A stretch of DNA of 5,692 nucleotides from Pseudomonadota bacterium (GCA_023433585.1 JAEZCL010000192.1:1-5692); one strand, 5' to 3'. Numbered from the stretch's first letter, positions 1-5,462 are shown. Numbers and translations are program-made. The notes: a model not told the origin generated them from the letters alone.

Positions 1-718
1 CATCCAGGTCGGGATAGGGCAGGGGGTCGACGCCGAAATCGTCCTCGGGCCGGGCGGGCGCGCGGGCCGCCTGGTCCGGCGCGTCCAGGTCGTCGCGGAT
101 GAAGGCCCAGGAGCGCGAATCCGAACAGGCGCAGGCCTTCAGATAGCCTTCCCGGTCCCGCCACAGGATCAGGGGATAGCCCGAGCCCAGCCCCGACCCG
201 CGCAGCAGGTCGTTCAGGCGCGCCACAAAATCCCGCCCGGCCTCGACCACCGCGCCCCGCGCCAGATTGCCGTCGGCCGACGGAATGCCCGCCGCCGTCC
301 AGTTGCGTGACGGCGTGGCGGTCCAGCGTTCATAGAGGGGCCAGTCGCGGTTCAGCCAGATCTCGGCCACCGTGGCCCGTTCGGCGGCGGTGGACTGAGC
401 CAGGCCTTCGCGATCCGGGCGGGCGAAGACGATGACGCGCGTCTCGACCCCGGCCGCGCGCAGCTTGGGGAACTCCTCGCGCTCGTAGCGCAGGGCGGCG
501 GCGCTGTCTCGGTAGGCGATCATGTAGAGCGGCTCGCCGCCGCCCCCGGCCGAAATCCATGACGCCTCGTCCAGAAGCCGTTGAATCTGCGCCTGGTCGC
601 GATGGATCACCACCGGCTGGAACCGCGCATAGAAATTCCAGTAGGCCCAGTAGCCGCCCCCAGCCAGACCGAGGCCGATAATCAGCGCCAGGGCGCTCCA
701 GACCAGAAATCGACGCAT
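1..718 (-). CDS. Membrane-anchored thioredoxin-fold protein, DsbC/DsbG-like but without CXXC (partial, 3' end outside window)
   Basis: The frame is open from the ATG at 718 to the left edge, giving 239 codons without a stop, so the C-terminus is missing. A GGGAGG ribosome site (729-734) lies 10 nt upstream of the ATG. Residues 5-24 form one hydrophobic segment after MRR, a signal anchor, so the rest is probably periplasmic. Residues 63-100 read as a beta strand (LYMIAYRD), a helix and a second strand (GVETRVIVFARP). This matches the order around the active site of DsbC/DsbG, where the strand is followed by CGYC and then GITVRYLAFPR. Residues 179-188 (SGYPLILWRD) fit the cis-proline loop, with P182 as the cis-proline. 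No cysteine occurs where CXXC is expected (around 71-76). The only cysteines are C196 and C198 (KACACSD), after the cis-Pro strand. The fold is inferred by eye from these patterns. A disulfide reductase or isomerase activity is not supported. The gene stands alone behind a terminator. Existence of the gene is near certain; the family assignment is moderate. Confidence 0.85.
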   Translation of the reverse strand, partial: MRRFLVWSALALIIGLGLAGGGYWAYWNFYARFQPVVIHRDQAQIQRLLDEASWISAGGGGEPLYMIAYRDSAAALRYEREEFPKLRAAGVETRVIVFARPDREGLAQSTAAERATVAEIWLNRDWPLYERWTATPSRNWTAAGIPSADGNLARGAVVEAGRDFVARLNDLLRGSGLGSGYPLILWRDREGYLKACACSDSRSWAFIRDDLDAPDQAARAPARPEDDFGVDPLPYPDLD

Positions 719-728
719 GGGCGAACGG

Positions 729-734
729 CCTCCC
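729..734 (-). promoter_or_regulatory. Ribosome binding site of the thioredoxin-like gene
   Basis: The minus strand reads GGGAGG here, 10 nt before the ATG at 718. It fixes the start of this edge-truncated gene. The 5' leader between this site and the terminator at 771-792 is only about 36 nt. It contains TATGTA as a possible weak -10 element but no convincing -35, so I do not call a promoter. Confidence 0.6.
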
Positions 735-770
735 GCATGAACAGAGGACTTACATAGCGCGGGTTTCGGC

Positions 771-792
771 AAAAATCAGGCCGGACGCCTGA
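771..792 (-). terminator. Rho-independent terminator after the TonB-domain gene
   Basis: Read on the minus strand, TCAGGC (792-787), a 5-nt loop GTCCG and GCCTGA (781-776) form a perfect 6-bp stem, followed at once by TTTTT (775-771). It begins 13 nt after the TGA at 805-807 of the TonB-domain gene. It therefore most likely ends the transcript carrying the 229-aa protein, the fumarylacetoacetate hydrolase and the TonB-domain protein, and separates it from the gene at 1-718. The stem is short but the hairpin and U-tract arrangement is canonical. Confidence 0.8.
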
Positions 793-804
793 GAGTGGAA
801 TCGG

Positions 805-1575
805 TCACTGCATCCGCCAGTTCATCGGCAGACGGATGAGCGATTCGCCATAGGGCTGCCCGTTCACCCGCATGGGAGTCATGCGGAACGCCGAAGAGAT
901 GCCGATGGTGGCCGCGCCGAATCCCATGCCCTCAGGGCTTTCCGATACGGCGACGCAGTCTTCGAGCCGGCCGCTGACAGCGACGCGGCATTCGATCACG
1001 GCGTGCCCGGTCACTCCGTTTCTGGCGGCTTCGGACGGATACCAGCGGGCGAGATCGGCGCCGCTGGGCCGACTTCGCCAATCGGGATTGGTGATGAGCG
1101 CCCGGTCGCCGAAAAGCGATGACGACGGGTGCCTACAGGCGGTCAGAATTTCCGCCAGGGCGGTTTCTCCTTCCGGAGGCGTAAGGACATAGCGATGCCC
1201 TGGGCCCTCATCCGGCGTTACCTGCAGCTCGACGGGTTCTTGGCCGATGAAGGTCCACGACAGACGCAGCGGCTGTCGCGCGAAGATCACGCCTCCATCC
1301 TCCGACAGCCGCCAGCGCTGTTCCGGGAAGTCGCTCTCGCCCATCACCACGGTGACGGCCACATGGGGCTGGGCCACCGCCTGGCCCAGGGTCATGAATA
1401 CGTCCAGGTCGCGTCCGCGCGTGCAGCGGACGACCATCTGCACGCCCGAGGGCCATTCGGCCGTCACGGCGACGACGCCCCGGGGGCTGTCGGCGACCGG
1501 CGTCCAGGTCTGGGCTGCGGCGGGAAAGGCCGCCAGGACAGAGAGGCCGGCGAACAGGGCGGCCGGGCGGGTCAC
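805..1575 (-). CDS. Secreted protein with C-terminal TonB domain
   Basis: This is a 256-aa protein starting at GTG (1575-1573), which shares GTGA with the stop of the upstream hydrolase gene. That overlap, plus a good signal peptide starting exactly there, decides the start. Residues 1-21 are a Sec signal peptide (MTRPAALFAGLSVLAAFPAAA, predicted cut before Q22). Residues 26-148 are a beta-rich domain with C51 (VVRC) and C147 (LTACR). The pattern RC...W.LSEDG...ALAEILTAC recalls VasI/TagO-like periplasmic domains, but this is only a resemblance. Residues about 176-255 are a TonB C-terminal domain: RWYPSEAARNGVTGHAVIEC, then SGRLEDC, SESPEGMGFG and FRM.P. C196 and C207 sit where many proteobacterial TonB_C domains carry a cysteine pair. 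There is no N-terminal membrane anchor and no Pro-rich spacer, so it is unlikely to be an energy-transducing TonB. A periplasmic binding or scaffold role is an inference. Translation is probably coupled to the hydrolase; transcription ends at 771-792. Confidence 0.88.
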   Translation of the reverse strand: MTRPAALFAGLSVLAAFPAAAQTWTPVADSPRGVVAVTAEWPSGVQMVVRCTRGRDLDVFMTLGQAVAQPHVAVTVVMGESDFPEQRWRLSEDGGVIFARQPLRLSWTFIGQEPVELQVTPDEGPGHRYVLTPPEGETALAEILTACRHPSSSLFGDRALITNPDWRSRPSGADLARWYPSEAARNGVTGHAVIECRVAVSGRLEDCVAVSESPEGMGFGAATIGISSAFRMTPMRVNGQPYGESLIRLPMNWRMQ

Positions 1576-2582
1576 CCGGCCTTCTCCACCACCTGCTCGA
1601 TGGCGCCGAAGATCGTGTGGTGGCGGTCGTCCAGCATCTCGATGCGGACGGTGTCGCCGTGTTTCAGGAACGGGGTCTCGGCCTTGCCGCGCAGGATGGT
1701 TTCGACCGTGCGGACCTCGGCGATGCAGGAATAGCCCAGGCCGCCCTCGCTGACCGGCTTGCCGGGGCCGCCGTCCGCATCGCGGTTCGACACGGTGCCC
1801 GAGCCGATGATGGAGCCGGCGATGAGCGACCGGGTCTTGGCCAGGTGGGCGATCAGGGTCCCGAAGCAGAAGGTCATGTCCACGCCAGCATCGGCCCGCC
1901 CGAACGGCTCGCCGTTCAGGGTGACGGTGAGTTCGCCGTGAAGCTTGCCGTCCTTCCAGCGGTCGCCCAGCGCATCCGGGGTCACGAAGACCGGCGACAG
2001 GGCGCTGGCGGGCTTGGACTGGACGAAGCCGAAGCCCTTGGCCAGTTCGGCGGGAATCAGGTTGCGCAGGCTGACGTCGTTGACCAGGCCGATCAGGCGG
2101 ATGTGGGAAAGGGCCTGCTCCCGCGTCACGCCCTGGGGCACGTCGCCGGTGACCACCACGATCTCGGCCTCCAGGTCGCAGCCCCAGGCCTCGTCCGCCA
2201 GGGGGATGAGGTCGCGCGGGCCCATCATGGCGTCCGAGCCGCCCTGATACATCAGGGGATCGGTCCAGAAGCTGTCCGGCATCTCGGCGCCGCGCGCCTG
2301 ACGCACCAGGGCCACGTGGTTCACATAGGCAGAGCCATCGGCCCACTGATAGGCGCGGGGCAGGGGGGCGGCGGCGTCCCGTTCATGGAATCGGCCGCGC
2401 GGGACCGCGCCGTGCTCCAGGCTTTCGGCTAGGGCGCGAAGCTGCGGTTCGCAGGTCTCCCAGTCGTCCAGCGCGGCTTGAAGCGTCGGGGCGATCAGGA
2501 AGGCGTCGGTGAACCAGTTCAGGTCGTCGGTGCCGACCACGAGGCGGCCGTCACGGCCGTGCTTGAGCGATGCGAGTTTCAT
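1572..2582 (-). CDS. Fumarylacetoacetate hydrolase family protein (fumarylacetoacetase-like)
   Basis: This is a 336-aa cytoplasmic enzyme of the FAH superfamily. Its N-terminus (MKLASLKHGRDGRLVV) and the PLPRAYQWADGSAYVNHV and FWTDPLMYQGGSD blocks are typical of the bacterial fumarylacetoacetate hydrolases of tyrosine/homogentisate breakdown. These cleave fumarylacetoacetate to fumarate and acetoacetate. The probable divalent-metal ligands are E138 and E140 (DLEAEIVVV) and D169 (LVNDVSLRN). K190 (VQSKPASALSP) matches the conserved active-site lysine region, and GSGTVSNRD (260-268) the substrate-loop region. Length is normal for the group. The ATG at 2582 gives the full conserved N-terminus; a GAGGG at 2598-2602 is a rather distant ribosome site (15 nt). 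The gene follows the 229-aa membrane protein by 40 nt and overlaps the TonB-domain gene by 4 nt. No homogentisate dioxygenase or maleylacetoacetate isomerase gene is in the window, so the exact substrate is inferred. Other FAH-family activities, such as acylpyruvate hydrolase, are less likely given the N-terminal domain. Confidence 0.93.
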   Translation of the reverse strand: MKLASLKHGRDGRLVVGTDDLNWFTDAFLIAPTLQAALDDWETCEPQLRALAESLEHGAVPRGRFHERDAAAPLPRAYQWADGSAYVNHVALVRQARGAEMPDSFWTDPLMYQGGSDAMMGPRDLIPLADEAWGCDLEAEIVVVTGDVPQGVTREQALSHIRLIGLVNDVSLRNLIPAELAKGFGFVQSKPASALSPVFVTPDALGDRWKDGKLHGELTVTLNGEPFGRADAGVDMTFCFGTLIAHLAKTRSLIAGSIIGSGTVSNRDADGGPGKPVSEGGLGYSCIAEVRTVETILRGKAETPFLKHGDTVRIEMLDDRHHTIFGAIEQVVEKAG

Positions 2583-2622
2583 GCCCTGCGCTTAATGCCC
2601 TCGCGCGCCGAAGGGAAGGCGT

Positions 2623-3312
2623 TCAGCACAGGTCGGTCCGCGCCCGGCGCAATTCGGCCAGGCGCCGGGGCTTGTCGCGCCAATGGTCGGCGAAGGCGTG
2701 CAGGGCCGCGCGCAGGCGGGCCACTTCATCGCGGCGGTCCGATTCGCCGCCATGGCCGCCGGATTTGTGATGATGTCCGGGGTCTTGGGCGTCGCCAGGA
2801 TGGTCCTTGCCGGCGGAATCCGGCGAATCATGACTGCCCTTCCCGGCTTCGCCGCCCGCGTGAAACACCATCTTGCCGGTGTTTATCACCATCAATTCGG
2901 AGCCGTTTTTCTGAGGGGCCTTCCCCGGGTCGCCGCAAGGGGCGTCGGGGTGCGTTTTCGGTTCGGGATCGAGCACGGCCCGGATGTCGCGCCAGGGGCC
3001 GCCCAGGCCGTCGGAAAGGGCGATGACGCCGCCCAGGCGCCGCTCCACCGTGTCCACCAGCCGCCGGGCCCGCGCGTGGACGTCGTCGCGTGAGGCTTTC
3101 AGCGCGTCTTCGGCCGCTTTCCTGATCGCGTCATAGACGCCCTGGCTGGGGTCGCGGGGGCGCGGCCCGAAGCGCTCGCGCCCAAACCAGCCGCAGGCCA
3201 GCGCCAGCAGGATCAGCAGCAGGATCAGCGCCAGCAGCGCCGGGGACAGGCTGAAGAAAACGGGCGCATCCACCGGATCATAAGCCGCGCCCGGAAATTC
3301 GGACGGATACAT
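2623..3312 (-). CDS. Membrane-anchored protein of unknown function with His/Gly/Asp-rich tail
   Basis: This 229-aa protein belongs to no family I recognise. Residues 1-19 are short and uncharged to acidic. Residues 20-42 form one strong transmembrane helix (SLSPALLALILLLILLALAC), followed by positive GRERFGPRPR, which suggests the soluble part stays in the cytoplasm. Residues 55-100 look helical and charged (YDAIRKAAEDALKASRDDVHARARRLVDTVERRL), probably coiled coil. Residues 115-195 are low complexity, rich in Gly, Asp, Pro and His, with HHH at 180-182 and GGHGG at 185-189, and could bind metal. Residues 195-229 form a second charged helix, ending in a terminal Cys. In the middle, ELMVINTGKMVFHAGG (139-154) is a more hydrophobic stretch. 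The ATG at 3312 has a strong AGGGAG site 5 nt upstream. It heads the unit containing the hydrolase, 40 nt downstream, without obvious functional link. Confidence 0.82.
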   Translation of the reverse strand: MYPSEFPGAAYDPVDAPVFFSLSPALLALILLLILLALACGWFGRERFGPRPRDPSQGVYDAIRKAAEDALKASRDDVHARARRLVDTVERRLGGVIALSDGLGGPWRDIRAVLDPEPKTHPDAPCGDPGKAPQKNGSELMVINTGKMVFHAGGEAGKGSHDSPDSAGKDHPGDAQDPGHHHKSGGHGGESDRRDEVARLRAALHAFADHWRDKPRRLAELRRARTDLC

Positions 3313-3317
3313 GATCT

Positions 3318-3323
3318 CTCCCT
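3318..3323 (-). promoter_or_regulatory. Ribosome binding site of the 229-aa membrane protein
   Basis: The minus strand reads AGGGAG here, 5 nt before the ATG at 3312. It supports that start over any upstream alternative. Confidence 0.6.
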
Positions 3324-3339
3324 GCCTGACCTTGACCTA

Positions 3340-3355
3340 GGCCATCATGGCCATG
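3340..3355. repeat. Overlapping short palindromes in the leader of the 229-aa protein gene
   Basis: GGCCATCATGGCC (3340-3352) is a 6-bp inverted repeat around one base. It overlaps the perfect 10-bp palindrome CATGGCCATG (3346-3355). Both lie in the 102-bp gap between the 89-aa and 229-aa genes, 28-43 nt upstream of the start at 3312. This could be an operator or a small hairpin in the leader. The rest of the gap holds GTTAACC near 3380, on both strands nearly symmetric, but no clear -35/-10 pair and no terminator. Confidence 0.35.
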
Positions 3356-3414
3356 AGGCGTTCTGTGGCAATGGAAAAGGTTAACACGGGTCGTCGAACG
3401 TGGGGATCAGGTGG

Positions 3415-3684
3415 TCAGCGCTCCGGCGCGAGCAGAACGGCGCGGGCCTCGGCGCCTTCGCGCGCCAGGGGATCACGCACCTCGACCTCGACCGCCACGG
3501 CGCCGGCGGGATCGTGGGCCCACAGGTAGCGGCGCTCGATCTCCACCTCGCGGCCCGAGGGCGCGAAGCCGGTGAAGCTGTCGCCCCAGGGGGTGATGCG
3601 GGTCAGTTCGGGCCAGGAAAGGCCGCAGGCCGCGTCCAGCTCCTCGATGGCCATGGCCGACAGTTCGTCGTCGCTCACAGCCAT
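3415..3684 (-). CDS. Small acidic protein of unknown function
   Basis: The product is 89 aa from the ATG at 3684, or 87 aa from GTG at 3678. The ATG overlaps the end of the methyltransferase gene by 10 nt. The GTG would give the compact GTGA 4-nt overlap also used by the TonB-domain gene. Neither has a strong ribosome site, so translation by coupling is likely. The protein is acidic at the N-terminus (VSDDELSAMAIEELDAAC) and then has GLSWPELTRITPWGDSFTGFAPSG, an aromatic-rich middle. A strand-like region follows (REVEIERRYLW and AVAVEVEVRDPL, 46-72). It has no signal peptide or membrane helix. I do not recognise the family. GC-rich codon choice and an open, stop-free frame with protein-like composition support a real gene; a longer open stretch upstream in the same frame is only the shadow of the methyltransferase. 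Confidence 0.75.
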   Translation of the reverse strand: MAVSDDELSAMAIEELDAACGLSWPELTRITPWGDSFTGFAPSGREVEIERRYLWAHDPAGAVAVEVEVRDPLAREGAEARAVLLAPER

Positions 3685-4151
3685 CGGCGCGCCCGCTGCC
3701 TGTAGGCGCGATAGGGCTCGCCGAATTTGCGCTCCAGATAGACTTCCTCGCGGGCGATGACGAAGCGGTCCATCACGATCAGGCACGGCAACACCATGGC
3801 CAGGGCCAGGGGGCTGTCCAGCCCGACGCCCAGCCCGGCGTACAGGATGGTGAAACCCACATAGATCGGATTGCGCGTCAGGCCGTAGATGCCGGACGTC
3901 ACCAGCACCGTGGACGGCTTCCAGGGCTCCACCGCCGTGCCGGCGCGCCGGAAATGGCCGACGGCGGCGCCCTCGACGATCAGGCCCAGAACGATCAGCA
4001 CCAGGGCGATCCCGCGCCGCCACAGGTCAGGCAGGCCCAGCGACGGCTCGCCGATCAGATTGCCCAGGGTCCAGCCGCCCGCCAGGAAGGCCAGGAAGAT
4101 GATCGGCGGCGGGGCGATGACGCCGGGAATGTCGCGCGGTTCGGAGGTCAT
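3675..4151 (-). CDS. Isoprenylcysteine carboxyl methyltransferase (ICMT/PEMT)-family membrane protein
   Basis: This 158-aa integral membrane protein has about four hydrophobic segments: 11-32, 46-64, 95-110 and 113-132. The family signature is clear in the C-terminal half: VTSGIYGLTRNPIYVGF (84-100), with the RNP.Y core, and AREEVYLERKFGEPYRAYRQRARRWL at the end, with the EE, YL..KFGE.Y..Y and RRW positions. In characterised members these bind S-adenosylmethionine at the membrane surface. Bacteria do not prenylate proteins as eukaryotes do, so the substrate is unknown and could be a lipid or another small molecule. The ATG at 4151 is chosen because the frame further upstream (to 4286) encodes only heptad-like repeats from the intergenic array. 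GAGGG at 4165-4169 is a weak ribosome site 13 nt away. The gene overlaps the 89-aa gene, so the two are probably cotranscribed. Confidence 0.9.
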   Translation of the reverse strand: MTSEPRDIPGVIAPPPIIFLAFLAGGWTLGNLIGEPSLGLPDLWRRGIALVLIVLGLIVEGAAVGHFRRAGTAVEPWKPSTVLVTSGIYGLTRNPIYVGFTILYAGLGVGLDSPLALAMVLPCLIVMDRFVIAREEVYLERKFGEPYRAYRQRARRWL

Positions 4152-4188
4152 GGGGGCAGGGTATCCCTCGGCGGGGCGTCGCGGAAGC

Positions 4189-4292
4189 GGGGCGGTGGGG
4201 ATTGGGCAGTGGGCAGTAGGCAGTAGGCAATGGGCAGTAGGGAGTAGGCAGTGGGGAAAGCGCGCGCCCACTGCCCAATCCCCCACTGCCCC
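4189..4292. repeat. Long imperfect inverted repeat with alternative hairpins
   Basis: The left arm (4189-4213) and the right arm (4267-4292) are reverse complements over about 25 bp, with one mismatch and one extra base, around a 53-nt loop. A competing shorter hairpin pairs GGCAGTGGG (4247-4255) with CCCACTGCC (4267-4275), 9 bp perfect with an 11-nt loop. In the minus-strand transcript this structure lies just after the asparaginase stop and before the methyltransferase start. It could stabilise the upstream mRNA end or attenuate read-through. There is no U-tract, so it is not called a terminator. Confidence 0.75.
4190..4252. repeat. Heptanucleotide tandem array, consensus RGGCAGT, nine units
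   Basis: On the plus strand nine successive 7-mers fill this stretch: GGGCGGT, GGGGATT, GGGCAGT, GGGCAGT, AGGCAGT, AGGCAAT, GGGCAGT, AGGGAGT and AGGCAGT. GGGGAAA follows as a decayed tenth. The same units return inverted at 4267-4292. The 7-nt period is not a multiple of three, so a fortuitous reading frame through it gives a 7-residue protein repeat, which should not be annotated as coding. The period resembles the heptamer STRR repeats described in cyanobacteria, but the sequence differs. Confidence 0.85.
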
Positions 4293-4304
4293 TTTCGCGG
4301 AAGG

Positions 4305-5462
4305 TCAGTCCTCGTCCGCGTAGATGGCGACGCGGGCGCCGTCGCTGGAAGCGACCGAGCCGCGATACATGCCCGAGGTGTTCATGGCGAAGGCCACGTC
4401 GCCCTCGGCCCCGATGACGATCACCCCGCCCTCTCCGCCGAGCTCGCCGACCTCATCGATCTCAATCTGAGCCGCAGCCATTTCGAGCGTGGCGGACGGG
4501 CAGGGGGCGCCGCGATCCAATCGGCACGTCACGTCCCACGCGGTGGCGGCGGCGGCCACGGACGCTGGTCCCGCAGCTCGGCTGGCGCCCATAAAAGCGC
4601 AGATGTCCCGCGCCACAGTCGCGCGAATGAAATATTCGCCCGAGCCGGTGGCCGAGACGGCGCAGCCGTCGGCGTTGGAGGCATAGGTGCCCGCGCCGAT
4701 CACCGGCACGTCGCCGACGCGGCCCCAGCGCTTGGCGGTCATGCCGCCGGTGGAGGTGGCCGCAGCCAGCCGGCCTTCGGAATCCAGCGCCACGGCGCCG
4801 ACGGTGCCGAACTTGCGTTCGTTCAGGGGCGGGGCGGGCAGGTTGGCCTGGGCGCCCGGCGCGGGGGCGCCCTCGGGCCGTTCGGGAACCGGCAGGCCCT
4901 GGGCCTCAAGCGCGCCGACCAGCCCGCGCCAGCGGCGCTCGGTGAAGAAGAAGGCCGGGTCCACCTGCTCCAGCGCCTGTTCGGCGGCGAAGGCGTCCGC
5001 GCCCGCGCCGATCAGCATGACGTGGGGGGAATGCTCCATCACCGCCCGGGCCAGGGCGATCGGATGGCGGGTGCGCGTCACCCCGGCCACGGCGGCGGCG
5101 TTCAGGGTTGCGCCGTCCATGATCGCCGCGTCCAGCTCGACCCGGCCGTCGGCGGTGAAGACCGCGCCGCGCCCGGCGTTGAACAGGGGATCGTCCTCCA
5201 TCAGCTGGACCGCCGCCTGCACCGCGTCCAGCGCCGAGCCGCCGGACCTCAGCACCGCCGCCCCAGCCTCCAGCGCCCGTTCCAGCGCCGCGCGATAGGC
5301 CGCGTCCTGTTCGGGTGTCAGGGAGTCGCGCTCGATCACGCCCGCCCCGCCGTGGATGGCCAGGGACCAGCGGGCGTCCGCGCCGGGTTCGTCCGCCGCC
5401 ACGGGCAGGGCGCTGATGGCCAAGGCCGCGATCGCGGCGGCGGCTCTGACGATGATCTTCAT
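4305..5462 (-). CDS. Secreted isoaspartyl peptidase / L-asparaginase (Ntn-hydrolase, plant-type)
   Basis: This 385-aa precursor belongs to the family that hydrolyses beta-aspartyl (isoaspartyl) dipeptides and L-asparagine. Residues 1-23 are a signal peptide (cut after VAA), placing it in the periplasm. The alpha part begins with WSLAIHGGAGVIERD (32-46), followed by DPLFNAGRGAVF (91-102) and ELDAAIMDG (109-117). A Pro/Ala-rich linker (about 191-215) precedes T220 in KFGTVGAVALD. T220 is the nucleophile at the expected self-cleavage site between G219 and T220, giving alpha and beta subunits. Further matching positions are STGGMTAKRWGRVGD with T238, R248 and D251, and ATGSGEYF with T272 and G273, all as in E. 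coli IaaA. All key residues are present, so the enzyme should be active. The ATG at 5462 has a strong AGGAGG site. It lies 25 nt after the 61-aa membrane gene, probably in one transcript. Likely role: turnover of damaged or exported peptides, or asparagine use, in the periplasm. Confidence 0.95.
   Translation of the reverse strand: MKIIVRAAAAIAALAISALPVAADEPGADARWSLAIHGGAGVIERDSLTPEQDAAYRAALERALEAGAAVLRSGGSALDAVQAAVQLMEDDPLFNAGRGAVFTADGRVELDAAIMDGATLNAAAVAGVTRTRHPIALARAVMEHSPHVMLIGAGADAFAAEQALEQVDPAFFFTERRWRGLVGALEAQGLPVPERPEGAPAPGAQANLPAPPLNERKFGTVGAVALDSEGRLAAATSTGGMTAKRWGRVGDVPVIGAGTYASNADGCAVSATGSGEYFIRATVARDICAFMGASRAAGPASVAAAATAWDVTCRLDRGAPCPSATLEMAAAQIEIDEVGELGGEGGVIVIGAEGDVAFAMNTSGMYRGSVASSDGARVAIYADED

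Larger units (their letters stand above)
4179..4303. repeat. Repeat block bounded by 9-bp direct repeats (possible small insertion)
   Basis: TCGCGGAAG occurs exactly at 4179-4187 and at 4295-4303. Between them lie 107 bp whose two ends are inverted copies of each other (4189-4213 and 4267-4292). Inverted ends inside short direct repeats are the layout of a miniature transposable element with target duplication. The interior, however, is made of simple heptamers, and no known element is recognised. The right direct repeat ends one base before the stop codon of the asparaginase gene. Chance, or duplication by strand slippage, remains possible. Confidence 0.45.

Noticed and set aside
330..560. 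Short minus-strand frame of 76 codons
   Set aside because: It lies inside the partial thioredoxin-like gene in a different frame and is Arg-rich shadow sequence.
719..770. Sigma-70-like promoter before the thioredoxin-like gene (TATGTA as -10)
   Set aside because: Both hexamers match consensus at only about three of six positions, so the call would not be better than chance.
1576..2346. Minus-strand open frame joining upstream of the TonB-domain gene
   Set aside because: The frame continues without a stop through the hydrolase gene but gives Arg/Gly/Pro-rich shadow sequence. The signal peptide starts exactly at GTG 1575, so the gene begins there.
1617..2432. Plus-strand open frame of 271 codons opposite the fumarylacetoacetate hydrolase
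   Set aside because: It is antisense to a clear enzyme gene, has low-complexity composition and lacks a ribosome site and recognisable motifs.
3370..3390. GTTAACC as a possible CtrA site in the gap before the 229-aa gene
   Set aside because: Only one TTAA half-site is present, without a second TTAA seven bases away, so it is not a full CtrA box.
3685..4023. Upstream extension of the 89-aa gene
   Set aside because: It lies wholly inside the methyltransferase gene in another frame and reads as Arg/Gly-rich shadow sequence.
4152..4286. N-terminal extension of the methyltransferase into the repeat array
   Set aside because: It would add about 45 residues of repeats (CLLPTAH units) made from the heptamer array. 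The ATG at 4151 gives a normal family length.
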